A DNA stretch of 64,000 bases, from contig NZ_JACWMW010000001.1 in the NCBI RefSeq assembly GCF_014773275.1, forward strand, positions 124,001-188,000, read 5' to 3'. Numbering within the stretch: position 1 is the stretch's first letter; every line of letters starts with the position of its first letter. The notes beneath the pieces were generated by a model, which ran no database searches, was not told the origin of the DNA, and saw only the letters and a program-made list of their open reading frames with translations. The position numbers and the translations under genes were made by a program. Origin of the DNA: Mucilaginibacter rigui. Lineage in GTDB: Bacteria > Bacteroidota > Bacteroidia > Sphingobacteriales > Sphingobacteriaceae. Of the stretch, positions 17,901 through 27,010 are shown piece by piece.

Positions 17901-19056
17901 CCCAGGTGCTGCTGTAAAAAGCTGCACTATGCGCCGGGTTTAATGATCCAAAATAAAAGCTTAATGTGTTATTTGTGGCAGCATATAAGGTTGGCAGTTT
18001 AACCCACACCAGTAAAGTGCCCGTGCTTTGATCGTAACTTTCAATCTGGTAGTTTAATTCGGCGGCCGAAGAGGGGTCAATAAAAGCAAAATCGTAGTTT
18101 GTTCCGGGGCTGCCGTTAAAATCGCCATTCGGGTAACGTACCTGGTTGTTGCATTTATTGTTAATTATTAAAGCGTTATCCTTAATGTAAACAAGTACCG
18201 GGAAATTGGTTTGATTGTTTGTTATACCAAGGGTAGCGTTTTTTAACGTTAGTTGTTTTTTAAACGCATAGCTGGCGGCTGCTGTGGTGGCAGGCAATAC
18301 AGTAACTGTAGTACTAAACTCAGCCGATGATACTGTGCCCGAAGCGGCGGTAATGCCAATAGTATATAAACCGGGAGGTACTGATGCCGAGTTTAAACTT
18401 ACAACACCTGTAACGGCGTTGATGGTGAAATAATCGTTCGGTGTTGTGGTTAATGAATAGGATACAGCAGGGCTGCCATATATTTGAAATTCAAAAAGCG
18501 AGTAGCCTGAGGTGCCGCCGCCACGTACTGTACCTAACATACGTACATACCTGCCTGATGCGGCAATTGAGGGCGTTATATTGTCGGTTGCACCGTTTTC
18601 GGTAGTTGTACTGTAGATGTCTGTCCAGGTGGTGGTGTTGTTAGAAACCTGTATTTTATAAGATTTTCCATACGTGGTTCCCCAAATTAAGGTAACCGCG
18701 TTAATGTTATAAATAGCTCCCAGATCGATATATATCGATTGCGGATCGGAAGCCGCGCTTGACCAGCGCGTCGTTAGGTTATTATCTAAAACCGCATTTG
18801 CCGGGAATGAGGTAGCATTTTCAAAAGAACTTGCTGTAGCAGTTTTGCCAATAGAAAGGTTTACGCCCGTATTACCGCTTACTGTAGATGCGGCCGTAAT
18901 ATTTACAAGGGTACCTGTTGCCGAATAGGCAGTTACGCTATTTGTAACAGCGTTTGCATCTGACGGAGTATTTACGGTTTGTGAAAATACATTTGCTGCA
19001 CTTAAAAAGTGTAGCAAAAAAACCATAGCGGTGTATTTTAGTACGCGTATCTTCAA
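14929..19056 (-). CDS. Large T9SS-exported surface protein with F5/8C, DUF2341 and LamG domains
   Basis: This encodes 1375 residues. The only start that preserves a full signal peptide (KIRVLKYTAMVFLLHFLSA, then ANVFSQ) is a TTG at 19056. Domains in order are a coagulation-factor F5/8C-like carbohydrate-binding module (about 65-195), a short cadherin/Ig-like stretch, DUF2341 (about 262-385), a LamG/concanavalin-like domain (about 385-595), a beta-helix-like middle and a C-terminal T9SS type A sorting domain (about 1295-1375, with FSLFPNPATNVIQFSL, ending LTGKFIKL). The last 560 residues are paralogous to the neighbouring gene at 19325. It is probably a cell-surface or secreted glycan-binding protein. 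Confidence 0.88.
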   Translation of the reverse strand: MKIRVLKYTAMVFLLHFLSAANVFSQTVNTPSDANAVTNSVTAYSATGTLVNITAASTVSGNTGVNLSIGKTATASSFENATSFPANAVLDNNLTTRWSSAASDPQSIYIDLGAIYNINAVTLIWGTTYGKSYKIQVSNNTTTWTDIYSTTTENGATDNITPSIAASGRYVRMLGTVRGGGTSGYSLFEFQIYGSPAVSYSLTTTPNDYFTINAVTGVVSLNSASVPPGLYTIGITAASGTVSSAEFSTTVTVLPATTAAASYAFKKQLTLKNATLGITNNQTNFPVLVYIKDNALIINNKCNNQVRYPNGDFNGSPGTNYDFAFIDPSSAAELNYQIESYDQSTGTLLVWVKLPTLYAATNNTLSFYFGSLNPAHSAAFYSSTWASDYLAVYHFNENPATGNVLDATNNDVDGVPTNVTASDDKIHLAAGLTGGGYSFNGTSKIISSKKADITGTFTLSAWVSVTNPGGDNKIVSNELDYGPGYKLGVKANVVETETRSTNLITTVGNLGDGGTVATNWHYVQGIFTGTTFKNYVDGVPATTTLTKIASSITPLAGNVVTMGIDHRSTNDENFYKGLMDEVRISNVIKSDDWIKAEFINQTTPATFTDYSAAVTVTQAIAASIPGALTYTYKGATGTYTDATNWDNTTSGVTNQAPAFNGTATLIIPTGKSLTLNSNAAVYGITLNGTASVNLNGNILSVGCNIYNNNNTTGGILYNTNPASQITWNGTVPIQSYVGVSTTVPAQVGNFIVNNTAANGQVKIMGGPVDLYNTLTLSSGSLFIDNANSGALTLKSSGTFTARVAEITSTARTITGNVTVERWFTGGLITNRGWRLMSSPVNNTATVPSSASAMYNFTSLKTNLNITGAGTNFDASANNGPTILFYNTATKLFAGPSDPTIANRNIGSGFYFFFRGSRTGVNKLVKSGNAYTAPEANVVGLQTGALNQQSFTYPLSNANAGFNQVGNPYPSSILMPSGSANATLVGTTNTVYTYLSNSNTITAQPSAVIIASGQGFFVKSNSATSSINFTESLKTANQLTDGNLLLGKPMGTEIPMISLKMVQDSTNYDMTYLRYLDTYKYEYDEMEDADDLNGPGQNVFFGAMTSDNRLVAIASQPLGQQGSSVFLSVNDNYSGTYSIEKTGLSGIPEMYDVWLMDHFKNDSLDLRTNSVYYFNLDKANPQTFGNSRFEVLIRKKNLPPYQLISFKGQRVANDVILKWNTLNEYDYTSFELQKSTDGVTFEAVKNMRSASMGTYSFKDIYNDKLTADIYYRLKQTDINNRVTYSDIIIISTQGNGSFSLFPNPATNVIQFSLKEGTKGAIALKVYNSMGILMKNSIFTTPTGQQDISSLPPGSYIIELTNNNSKKTLLTGKFIKL

Positions 19057-19262
19057 ATTACGGGGGATTTATTTGAAAAAAAACAACTAATAATTATATA
19101 GCATGTGCTGTAGCTTAGTTATACGTAAAGGGTTTTAAAAAGTTAGTCAATAGTTAATTTATTTATCAATATATTGCTAATTATTAAGTTAAAGTAATTA
19201 AATGTGGTGTGTAAGTTGCTTGTATACAGGCTTTTGGAATAGCTGTGGTATAGATAGGGCAC

Positions 19263-19294
19263 AAAAAAAACCGACAGAAATGCCGGTTTTTTTT
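19263..19294 (-). terminator. Rho-independent terminator
   Basis: A8CCG and CGGT8 arms surround a 10-base loop. It lies 30 bases after the stop of the gene at 19325-22054 on the minus strand. The rest of the gap 19057-19324 is AT-rich and without a gene. Confidence 0.8.
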
Positions 19295-19324
19295 ATGTAT
19301 TTAATAAAAGTGATGTAATGCTGG

Positions 19325-22054
19325 TTAAAGCTTTATGAATTTACCGGTAAGTACAGCTTTTTTACTATTCAAATCTGTTACCTCAATAGTGTAATTGCCT
19401 GGTGTTAAGTTTGATACATCCTGTTGCCCGGTGCTTGCTGTAAACACGTTCGATTTCATTAACAGCCCCATCGCATTGAAGATGTTTAACCTTACGGATG
19501 ATGACTTAATGGTTTGATCTAAAGTGAATTGTATGGTATTGGTTGCGGGGTTGGGGAATACGGCGAATGTACCGTTACCTTTGGCCGGTGTAATGATAAC
19601 AATGTTTGAATAATACACCATATCGTTTATATCAACCTGTTTTAGGCGATAGTATATTGTTGCTGTATTATTGCTGCTGTATATATCCTTAAAATTGTAT
19701 GACCCCTGCGAGCTTGATTGTATGTTTCTAACGGTCTCAAAGTTTGTTCCATCGCTGCTTCTTTGCAACTCAAACGAAGTGTAATCGTACTCGTTTACAG
19801 TATTCCATTTAAGTAATACATCGGTGCCTGTTTTTTGCCCGTTAAATGATACTAATGCGTAAGGTGGCAAGGCTTTTTTCCTGAGCACTATTTCAAACCT
19901 GGTGCTGCCATAGGTTAACGGGTTTGCTTTATCAAGATTAAATTTATAAGTATCGTTAGCTCTCAGATCAAGCGAATCATTTTTAAAATGGTCCATCAGC
20001 CATATATCGTAAACTTCCGGTATGCCGCTGAGGTTCATTTTTTGTATGGTATATAACCCGCTGAAGTTATCATTCACAGTTAAAAAAACGGATGTTTTTT
20101 TCTTATCAAGTGGTTGTGATGCTACGGCTACGGCATGGTTATCAATCGTCATGGCGCTTAAAAATACATTTTGCCCGCTTCCGTTAATGTCGTCGGCATC
20201 TTCGTTCTCATCATATTCGTTTTTGTAAGTATCCAGAAAGCGCACGTAGGCAATATCATAGTTGGCGCTATCCTGAACCATTTTTATAGTTATAAGAGGT
20301 TGCTCGGTGCCTACAGGTTTACCCAAAAGTAAATTTGACCCGGTTACCTGCGCTGTGGCTTTTAAGCTTTCGGTAAAGGCTATTGAGCTTGTAGCGCTGT
20401 TAGATTTTACATAAAAGCCCTGGCCGCTGGCAATATTAACAGTTGATACTGCCGCAGAAACGCTGTTTGCACCCGGGGTATACGTGTACACGAAACCTGT
20501 TGTGCCGGTATACGGAGCGGAGTTACCAACTGCCCCGCCACCACTTGGCATACTAATGGTTGAGGCGTAAGGGTTACCCACAAGGTTAAAGCCGCTGCCC
20601 GCGTTTGATAATGTATACGTTATGCCCTGTTGGTTAAGTGTGCCGGTTTGCAGGCCTACAACGTTTGTTTCGGGTGTTGCATAGTTGGCACCATTTTTTG
20701 CAAGTTTCCCCAGGGTGGTAATTTTGTCTCCTCTAAAGTAAAAATAAAAGCCACTGCCTACGCTAACGCCTGTAGTAATGGAAGGTAGTGATATTAGTTT
20801 TTTGTTGGGGGTATCGTATAAAAGCACGGTAGCATTGTTTGCAGGTGAAACATCGAACCCGCCGCCTAATGCACCGGTTATATATAAGTTGGTTTGCAGG
20901 CTTGAAAAATTATAAGTCCCTGAGCCGTTCGCAACCGGGGAACTCATTAAGCGCCAGCCACGATCAGAAGGATGGCCGCCGGTAAACCAGCGTTGTACGG
21001 TGTAGGTCCCCGTTAGGCTCGCGGTACTGGGAAGCGCACGTACTGAGCCGGTTCCGCTTGCGTCTGATAAAAATGTAAAAGAGCCAGTATTGGCTATTGT
21101 GATTTTGTTGGATAGTTGTATCGCACCTGTTGAAGCAACAGTAGAAGTACCTGCAACGTTTAATGTTGCCACCGAAGAGGTGGAACTGCTTGCAATGATA
21201 GGCGATGCGCCGGCATTAATAGTCATGCCGAGATTAGCTGTAAGCGAGCCTCCTGCAGATATTGTTAAGGTAGGTACATAGTTTGAACCAAATACTAACT
21301 TGCCAATGGTTTTATTCCCAGTAACGGTTGGCATAGTAGCATTATATCTGTCAACAACACCAATTTGTACAACATCATATTGGCCTGGTGCAACACTTGG
21401 AGCATTACCGTTTGCCGTTGAATAGTTTGCTGGATCAGAAAAGTTAGCATTGCCATTTGCACCCCCACGCCAGTTAAGCGTTGCCCCTACGTGATAAAGA
21501 GGGCCTGTTATTGTATTTGTTGAGTTTTTCTGATAAGAATATGATGGCCCAATTGCGAAAGCATCTGATTGCGATTTATTTATAGTAAACTGTATAGATG
21601 TTGCAGTGAAATAAGTTACGGTAAAGTCGGCAACGAAAAAATAATTTTTTGTTTCACCTGCTGCGAAAGTCTCATTCAGCCCAGTAAATTGAACTGCATT
21701 TGAATAAATATTTGTGGTACCGCCAGATCCTGTTCCGGAAACCTGTGTAAAACCTATTGATGAATAGCTTGTAGTACTGGCAGAATTTGCCCGATATAAT
21801 TTGCCGTTAGAAAACATGGATTGAGAATTTACGCCACCAACGGTTGTTATTTGAAGTATGCTGGCGGTTGCAGCACTTGAATATGTAACAGAGAAGCCAA
21901 ACAATACATATCCATTATTCCCTAATGAAATCGGGTCAGGGCTTAGCCCGCTATTTAAAGCTGCTACTGTTATAGTTTGCCCCGTTGTTCTGTTGCCTAA
22001 TAGGAAAAGAAATATAAATATGGGGGAAATATATCGTAGTAATTGTGTTTTCAA
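19325..22054 (-). CDS. T9SS-exported surface protein, paralogue of the adjacent gene
   Basis: This encodes 909 residues, again from a TTG (22054), because no in-frame ATG precedes the signal peptide MKTQLLRYISPIFIFLFLLG. The N-terminal 330 residues are beta-rich and unlike those of the neighbour. From RWFTGGHPSDRGWRLMSSPV to the end (about 350-909) it runs parallel to the protein encoded at 14929-19056, including KSNSATSSIAFTESLK, YDIWLMDHFKNDSLDLR and the T9SS type A sorting domain beginning FAVFPNPATNTIQFTL and ending LTGKFIKL. The pair arose by tandem duplication with replacement of the N-terminal part. It is a probable surface protein; the ligand is unknown. Confidence 0.87.
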   Translation of the reverse strand: MKTQLLRYISPIFIFLFLLGNRTTGQTITVAALNSGLSPDPISLGNNGYVLFGFSVTYSSAATASILQITTVGGVNSQSMFSNGKLYRANSASTTSYSSIGFTQVSGTGSGGTTNIYSNAVQFTGLNETFAAGETKNYFFVADFTVTYFTATSIQFTINKSQSDAFAIGPSYSYQKNSTNTITGPLYHVGATLNWRGGANGNANFSDPANYSTANGNAPSVAPGQYDVVQIGVVDRYNATMPTVTGNKTIGKLVFGSNYVPTLTISAGGSLTANLGMTINAGASPIIASSSTSSVATLNVAGTSTVASTGAIQLSNKITIANTGSFTFLSDASGTGSVRALPSTASLTGTYTVQRWFTGGHPSDRGWRLMSSPVANGSGTYNFSSLQTNLYITGALGGGFDVSPANNATVLLYDTPNKKLISLPSITTGVSVGSGFYFYFRGDKITTLGKLAKNGANYATPETNVVGLQTGTLNQQGITYTLSNAGSGFNLVGNPYASTISMPSGGGAVGNSAPYTGTTGFVYTYTPGANSVSAAVSTVNIASGQGFYVKSNSATSSIAFTESLKATAQVTGSNLLLGKPVGTEQPLITIKMVQDSANYDIAYVRFLDTYKNEYDENEDADDINGSGQNVFLSAMTIDNHAVAVASQPLDKKKTSVFLTVNDNFSGLYTIQKMNLSGIPEVYDIWLMDHFKNDSLDLRANDTYKFNLDKANPLTYGSTRFEIVLRKKALPPYALVSFNGQKTGTDVLLKWNTVNEYDYTSFELQRSSDGTNFETVRNIQSSSQGSYNFKDIYSSNNTATIYYRLKQVDINDMVYYSNIVIITPAKGNGTFAVFPNPATNTIQFTLDQTIKSSSVRLNIFNAMGLLMKSNVFTASTGQQDVSNLTPGNYTIEVTDLNSKKAVLTGKFIKL

Positions 22055-22452
22055 AGTTTTAGGGCATTAATCAATATTATCGCATAGGTGCAAAAACTAT
22101 GCAAACACTAATTAATCAATTACTTAATGGGCTAATTGGGGCAAACAACCAATAGTTTCGCTATAAAATTCCCGCTTACAACTTAAAGGAATGTTTTAAA
22201 TAGAAAATAAATAACCAACACGGGTAATTTTTTCTACACATTGTAGATTTATTTTCTCGATTTAACTATTGATACTTGTAATGAGGAATTGTATTTAACC
22301 TGAGAGAAAGAATGTGCGCTAATATTGATAAAATTAACGCAGGGTTATGGGTGTTGTTATGCAAATTTTAAGCCAAAACGATATATCTGGTCTATCCCTT
22401 GCGATAAACTCATCCAAAACCTATATTTATAGGCTTGTAATCAATATTTTAT
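22055..22452. other. Divergent intergenic region
   Basis: About 400 AT-rich bases lie between the divergent T9SS surface-protein gene and the subtilase gene. I see no open frame or RNA gene. A small dyad TCTACA-CAT-TGTAGA at 22233-22247 is the most regular structure and could be an operator. A second short palindrome, CCTATA-TT-TATAGG, lies about 25 bases before the subtilase ATG. Confidence 0.5.
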
Positions 22453-25400
22453 ATGGGTAAAAAATACCTAACCTTAGCCCTCAATTTTCTGTTAATCATT
22501 TGTTGTTTTCAGAGCTTTGCCCAGCAAATTCCCGTTAATATTGCCAAACAAAGACAGCTGGATGCGCTGACAATAACCTCACGTCAAACTTTTACATCGG
22601 GGTATCAGGAAGCTGTAGCAATGGCACCCGGCATGGGTTGGGCCATTCGCCGTACAACAAAAGCGGGCAATATAGTTGCTTTGCAGGGTATTAATAAACA
22701 GGGTTTCCCTATATATCTTACAACTCATAATAATACTACAGCTGCGGCAACTACAGGTACCAATACAGTACAGCCCGGCGGTGCATTAAACCTAAACTTA
22801 ACAGGCAGCAGCGCAAATTTGCTTAATAAACTTGGTATTTGGGACGGCGGGCAGGTGTATAGTGCACATCGTGAATTTGCCGGAAAAACAATAGCAGCTA
22901 AAGATAATTCAGCTATACTTGACCACTCTACCCACGTTGCCGGTACCATGATAGCAAAGGGTGTATATGCCCCTGCAAAAGGCATGGCATATGGCGCCAC
23001 AACCCTCTCGGCCTGGGATTTTGATAACGACGTATCTGAAATGAGTGCAGCTGCATCGGGCCTGCTGCTTTCCAACCATTCGTATGGTGAAGTTGGCGGC
23101 TGGGATTATAACCAAAGTGCCGGCCGCTGGGAATGGTATGGCCTGCCCGGCGATAATGAAGATTACAATTTTGGCTTTTACGATTCCCGTGTACAATCGT
23201 GGGATAAAATAGCTTACAATGCACCATATTATCTCATTGTAGAGTCGGCTGGTAATAGCAGGAGTAGCAATGGCCCTGCTTTAGGTGCAACATATTATGG
23301 GTTTACCAGCCGCACAAATCCAACCTTTATAAACAAAGGGGCGAGGCCTCCGGGCATCAGCAGCAATAGCGGGTATGATATTATTACTACAACAGGTAAT
23401 GCCAAAAATATATTAACAGTAGGCTCGGTTGGGGCCTTACCCAATGGGCCGGTTAACCGTACTGATGTGGCCATATCTTACTTTAGCAGTTGGGGCCCTA
23501 CAGATGATGGCCGCATAAAACCGGATATAGTGGGTGATGGCGAGAATGTATTATCGGTAGGGGTGCAAAGCACAAGTTCGTACCTTACGTTGTCGGGTAC
23601 ATCAATGGCGGCGCCTAACGTTACCGGTTCATTATACTTGCTGCAGGAGTATTATTCGCAAAAAAATAACGGCAATTTTATGAGAGCAGCAACCTTAAAA
23701 GGACTGGCTTGCCACACTGCTTTTGATGCCGGTAACGTTGGCCCCGATTATATTTACGGATGGGGCTTACTGGATATGCGCAAAGCCGCACAGGCTATTA
23801 CCGATAACGGCACAAAAAGTATTATTAACGAAAGTACCTTAGCCCAGGGGCAAACCAAAACTTTTGATATTACGGCGTCGGGCGACGGCCCGCTGATAGT
23901 AAGCATATCATGGACAGACCCCGAAGGGACACCTACCGCCGGTACAACCATAAATGACCGTACCCCCAAACTGGTAAACGATCTTGATGTGCGTTTAAAC
24001 GATGGCTCAACAACTTTTACACCCTGGATACTTACACCTGATAACCCATCGGCACCGGCTACAAATGGTGATAACATTAGGGATAATATTGAGCAGGTTT
24101 ATATAGCCAACGCTGTGCCGGGCAAAAAATATACGGTTACCATTTCGCATAAGGGTGCACTTCAATCTGGCAGCCAGGCGTATTCGGTTATTGTTACCGG
24201 CGCAGGGGGTAACCCTTATTGCGCATCAGCCCCGGCATCAACTGCCGATTCTAAGATCAATAGCTTTTCACTATCAAACATTAATTATACTTCGCCTGCG
24301 GGTTGTACAGGTTATACCGATAACACAGGTCTTTCTATCCAGTTAGAGCAAGGCAAAGTATATTCATACAGCCTTAACCTGGGTACTTGCGGTAACGATT
24401 TTGGCAAGGCAGCCAAAATATTTATTGACTGGAACGGCAACGGTAGTTTTGATGCTGATGAACTTGCGGCCACAACCGCCGTGGTGGCGGGTACAGGTAC
24501 CGTAACCGGTAATATTTTAGTACCGGCAAGTGTAGTGCCGGGCAACATAAGCTTGCTGCGCGTGGTGCTGAATGAAACCGCTAACCCGGCATCTATCAAT
24601 GCGTGTGGTACTTATGCCAAAGGCGAAACCCAGGATTACAGGGTGCAGTTTACAAAACCCGCTGTTGATGCAGGTGCCATAGCCATTGTAAATGCAGATG
24701 GCGGTGTTACTTGCGCGCCTGCTGTAGCTGTAACCGTAAGGTTAAAGAATTTTGGTACCACGCAAATCAGCAATGTGCCCGTTACCGTTACAGTAACAGC
24801 GCCTGATAATACGGCAACAACCTTTAACGAAATTTTCGCGGCTACCCTTAACCCCGAAGAGGAAACCGATTTTACACTGAGCGGTAAATTTAACACTACC
24901 CCCGGTGCAACTTATGCTATTACTGCCGAAACCAAGCTGGCAACCGACCCTGTAACAGCCAACAATAAAGTAACCGGCACTATTGCCGTGGGCACCCCAC
25001 CTGAGTTAAGCGGCATGCTGGCCTATTTATGTGCCAATACCAATACCTATCAATTATCGGCAAATGGCGATGGGCAGGTGCTGTGGTATAAAACAGCAAC
25101 AGATGTTACACCAATAGGCTTTGGTTCGCCGGCAACGGTTGCTGTGGCACCTGTAAACAATATTTTTTATGCGGGGCTTAATGATTTTCGCGGCAAAGTT
25201 GGCCCTGCCAACAAAAATATATTTAGTGCAGGTAGCTATAACCAGTTTACCCCCGGTATAAAAGTAACCACCAAAATACCAATTACTATACAAAGCGCCC
25301 GCCTTTACATTGGCAGCCCGGGTAAAATAACCTTTGCCGCCACTAATGATAACGGTGAGGTGGTATCGTCGGTAACGTTAAATGTTACGGCCACCCGCAC

Positions 25401-26199
25401 AACCGCAGCCCCGGATGCGCAACCAAACGACCCGGCCGACCAGGGTAAAGTTTATACCCTAAACCTGTTATTGCCTGATGCCGGTAACTATACCATCGTA
25501 CCAACTTATGATGGCGGTGCTACCATGTTTCGTAATAACGGGGGAGTGACGGGCTATCCGTTCAGCGTGGGCGATGTATTTAGCATAACAGGAACCGGCG
25601 CTACCCCTGATCCGGGTGTAACCGATCCTAACTACGATAAAAACTTTTATTATTATCTGTACGATATGCAGGTACACAGCCCCGGTTGTGCAACCGTGCA
25701 AAGGGTGCCTGTTACGGTAACAAAGCCCGTAATAACCCAAAGCGGCGATGTGCTTAGTTCAAGTATTGCGCAAGGCAACCAATGGCTTTTAAACGGCGAA
25801 GTAATACCAGGGGCTACGGGCATTACTTATTCACCGTTAGTTAGCGGTACCTATAAAGTGCAGGTTGTTGTTGGCGATGGCTGTACAGCAGCATCTGATG
25901 ATTTTGCCTATGCCATTACTGCTAAAAATCCCGATAAAACAACTGATATAGGCCTGGCCGTATTCCCGGTACCTGCATATACCTATTTCAATGTGGTGTT
26001 TGTTGCCAAAACAGCGGGCAACCTGCAACTATCATTAATTAACAGTGGGGGGCAGGTGGTGTACCAAACATCGCAAACCATACCCGCGGGCAATTTTAGC
26101 ACGGTAATAAATACGGTTAACCGCTTGCCGGGCACTTATTTACTGAAGTTGAACCTTGGCGATAAGGTGTACTCTAAAAAGATAATTATAGCGAAGTAA
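22453..26199 (+). CDS. Secreted S8 subtilisin-like protease with T9SS sorting domain
   Basis: This encodes 1248 residues. A signal peptide of 23 residues ends FAQ. The subtilase domain has the triad Asp131 (IWDGG), His161 (DHSTHVAGT) and Ser384 (LSGTSMAAP). A convertase P-like beta domain spans about 460-580. A GEVED-type domain (about 615-735) has FIDWNGNGSFDADE and GETQDYRVQF. A CARDB-like domain (about 738-850) and further beta domains follow. A T9SS type A sorting domain is at about 1165-1248 (LAVFPVPAYTYFNVVF, ending SKKIIIAK). It is exported to the surface or medium and probably degrades protein. It is monocistronic, with a palindromic region after it. Confidence 0.93.
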   Translation: MGKKYLTLALNFLLIICCFQSFAQQIPVNIAKQRQLDALTITSRQTFTSGYQEAVAMAPGMGWAIRRTTKAGNIVALQGINKQGFPIYLTTHNNTTAAATTGTNTVQPGGALNLNLTGSSANLLNKLGIWDGGQVYSAHREFAGKTIAAKDNSAILDHSTHVAGTMIAKGVYAPAKGMAYGATTLSAWDFDNDVSEMSAAASGLLLSNHSYGEVGGWDYNQSAGRWEWYGLPGDNEDYNFGFYDSRVQSWDKIAYNAPYYLIVESAGNSRSSNGPALGATYYGFTSRTNPTFINKGARPPGISSNSGYDIITTTGNAKNILTVGSVGALPNGPVNRTDVAISYFSSWGPTDDGRIKPDIVGDGENVLSVGVQSTSSYLTLSGTSMAAPNVTGSLYLLQEYYSQKNNGNFMRAATLKGLACHTAFDAGNVGPDYIYGWGLLDMRKAAQAITDNGTKSIINESTLAQGQTKTFDITASGDGPLIVSISWTDPEGTPTAGTTINDRTPKLVNDLDVRLNDGSTTFTPWILTPDNPSAPATNGDNIRDNIEQVYIANAVPGKKYTVTISHKGALQSGSQAYSVIVTGAGGNPYCASAPASTADSKINSFSLSNINYTSPAGCTGYTDNTGLSIQLEQGKVYSYSLNLGTCGNDFGKAAKIFIDWNGNGSFDADELAATTAVVAGTGTVTGNILVPASVVPGNISLLRVVLNETANPASINACGTYAKGETQDYRVQFTKPAVDAGAIAIVNADGGVTCAPAVAVTVRLKNFGTTQISNVPVTVTVTAPDNTATTFNEIFAATLNPEEETDFTLSGKFNTTPGATYAITAETKLATDPVTANNKVTGTIAVGTPPELSGMLAYLCANTNTYQLSANGDGQVLWYKTATDVTPIGFGSPATVAVAPVNNIFYAGLNDFRGKVGPANKNIFSAGSYNQFTPGIKVTTKIPITIQSARLYIGSPGKITFAATNDNGEVVSSVTLNVTATRTTAAPDAQPNDPADQGKVYTLNLLLPDAGNYTIVPTYDGGATMFRNNGGVTGYPFSVGDVFSITGTGATPDPGVTDPNYDKNFYYYLYDMQVHSPGCATVQRVPVTVTKPVITQSGDVLSSSIAQGNQWLLNGEVIPGATGITYSPLVSGTYKVQVVVGDGCTAASDDFAYAITAKNPDKTTDIGLAVFPVPAYTYFNVVFVAKTAGNLQLSLINSGGQVVYQTSQTIPAGNFSTVINTVNRLPGTYLLKLNLGDKVYSKKIIIAK

Positions 26200-26202
26200 C
26201 GA

Positions 26203-26281
26203 TGATGTGCAGATTACAAACGTGCAGATGTGCAAATGCTTTTAATCTGCACATTTGCACACCTGCATATTTGCACATCTT
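26203..26281. repeat. GTGCAGAT/TTTGCAC palindromic repeat between convergent genes
   Basis: Repeats of GTGCAGATGTGCAAATG pair with CTGCACATTTGCACACCTGCA further on. It occupies the entire 82-base gap between two convergent genes and probably terminates both transcripts. Confidence 0.6.
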
Positions 26282-26776
26282 TTAGAAAGTATATTTTAAG
26301 CCCAGGCCGGGGGCAAGGTCAAAGAAAGGGCCTGTTGCAAGTTCAACCCGAGGGTTAAGGTCAAGGCTAAATGCAAAAGGGGCATCAGGTAGTTTATACT
26401 CTAAGCCTAAAACAGCATCGGCACCAAGTAATACATGGCTATCATTATACACATTGTCATCGCTGCCAAAGCGTTTATAAACACCTTTACCCACCGAGCC
26501 AACGTGCGCGCCAAAGCCGTAATAAAATTTCAAATTAGCGGTATTAAAGGCTCCCTGGTGCAGCTCATACAAACCGGTAAATACAACGCCATGGTTACGA
26601 ATACCTACAATACCCTCTAATGCGGTGTTAGCATCCATAAAGTATTTAATAGAGGGGCCGTTCTCGTATCCGCCAAATTTTAAACCCACTGCGGTTTTAT
26701 AATCCTGTGCGTCCGATCGCTTAGAGAGTAATAAAAAAGAGGTCAGGAGGACTGCGATAAAGGTAAATTTTTTCAT
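26282..26776 (-). CDS. Outer-membrane beta-barrel-like protein
   Basis: This encodes 164 residues. The signal peptide ends SDAQ (about residue 24). The rest alternates hydrophobic and polar residues with glycines (AVGLKFGGYENGPSIKYFM, FYYGFGAHVG, VLGLEYKLPDAPFAFSLDLNPRVEL) and ends in aromatic Phe (LGLKYTF), typical of eight-stranded porin-fold proteins. It is likely an outer-membrane protein without a known ligand. It is convergent with the subtilase gene. Confidence 0.75.
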   Translation of the reverse strand: MKKFTFIAVLLTSFLLLSKRSDAQDYKTAVGLKFGGYENGPSIKYFMDANTALEGIVGIRNHGVVFTGLYELHQGAFNTANLKFYYGFGAHVGSVGKGVYKRFGSDDNVYNDSHVLLGADAVLGLEYKLPDAPFAFSLDLNPRVELATGPFFDLAPGLGLKYTF

Positions 26777-27010
26777 TTCGGTTTTTGTTTTCTGTTAAGA
26801 CGACAGCTTTTTAAAAAGGTGCCACTGTTTGTAAAATAATTGTTAACAACACGTAGATAACGGCATAAATAAGCTTTTATGCTGTTATTACATAAAAGTA
26901 TGGTGCAATAATAAAGTATGGGCTTGATTTACAACCACAAAATAATCAACATATCCACATTGCATTTGTATAGCTAAATACAGTAAATTGGCAAAAAATA
27001 CACGGTTACC

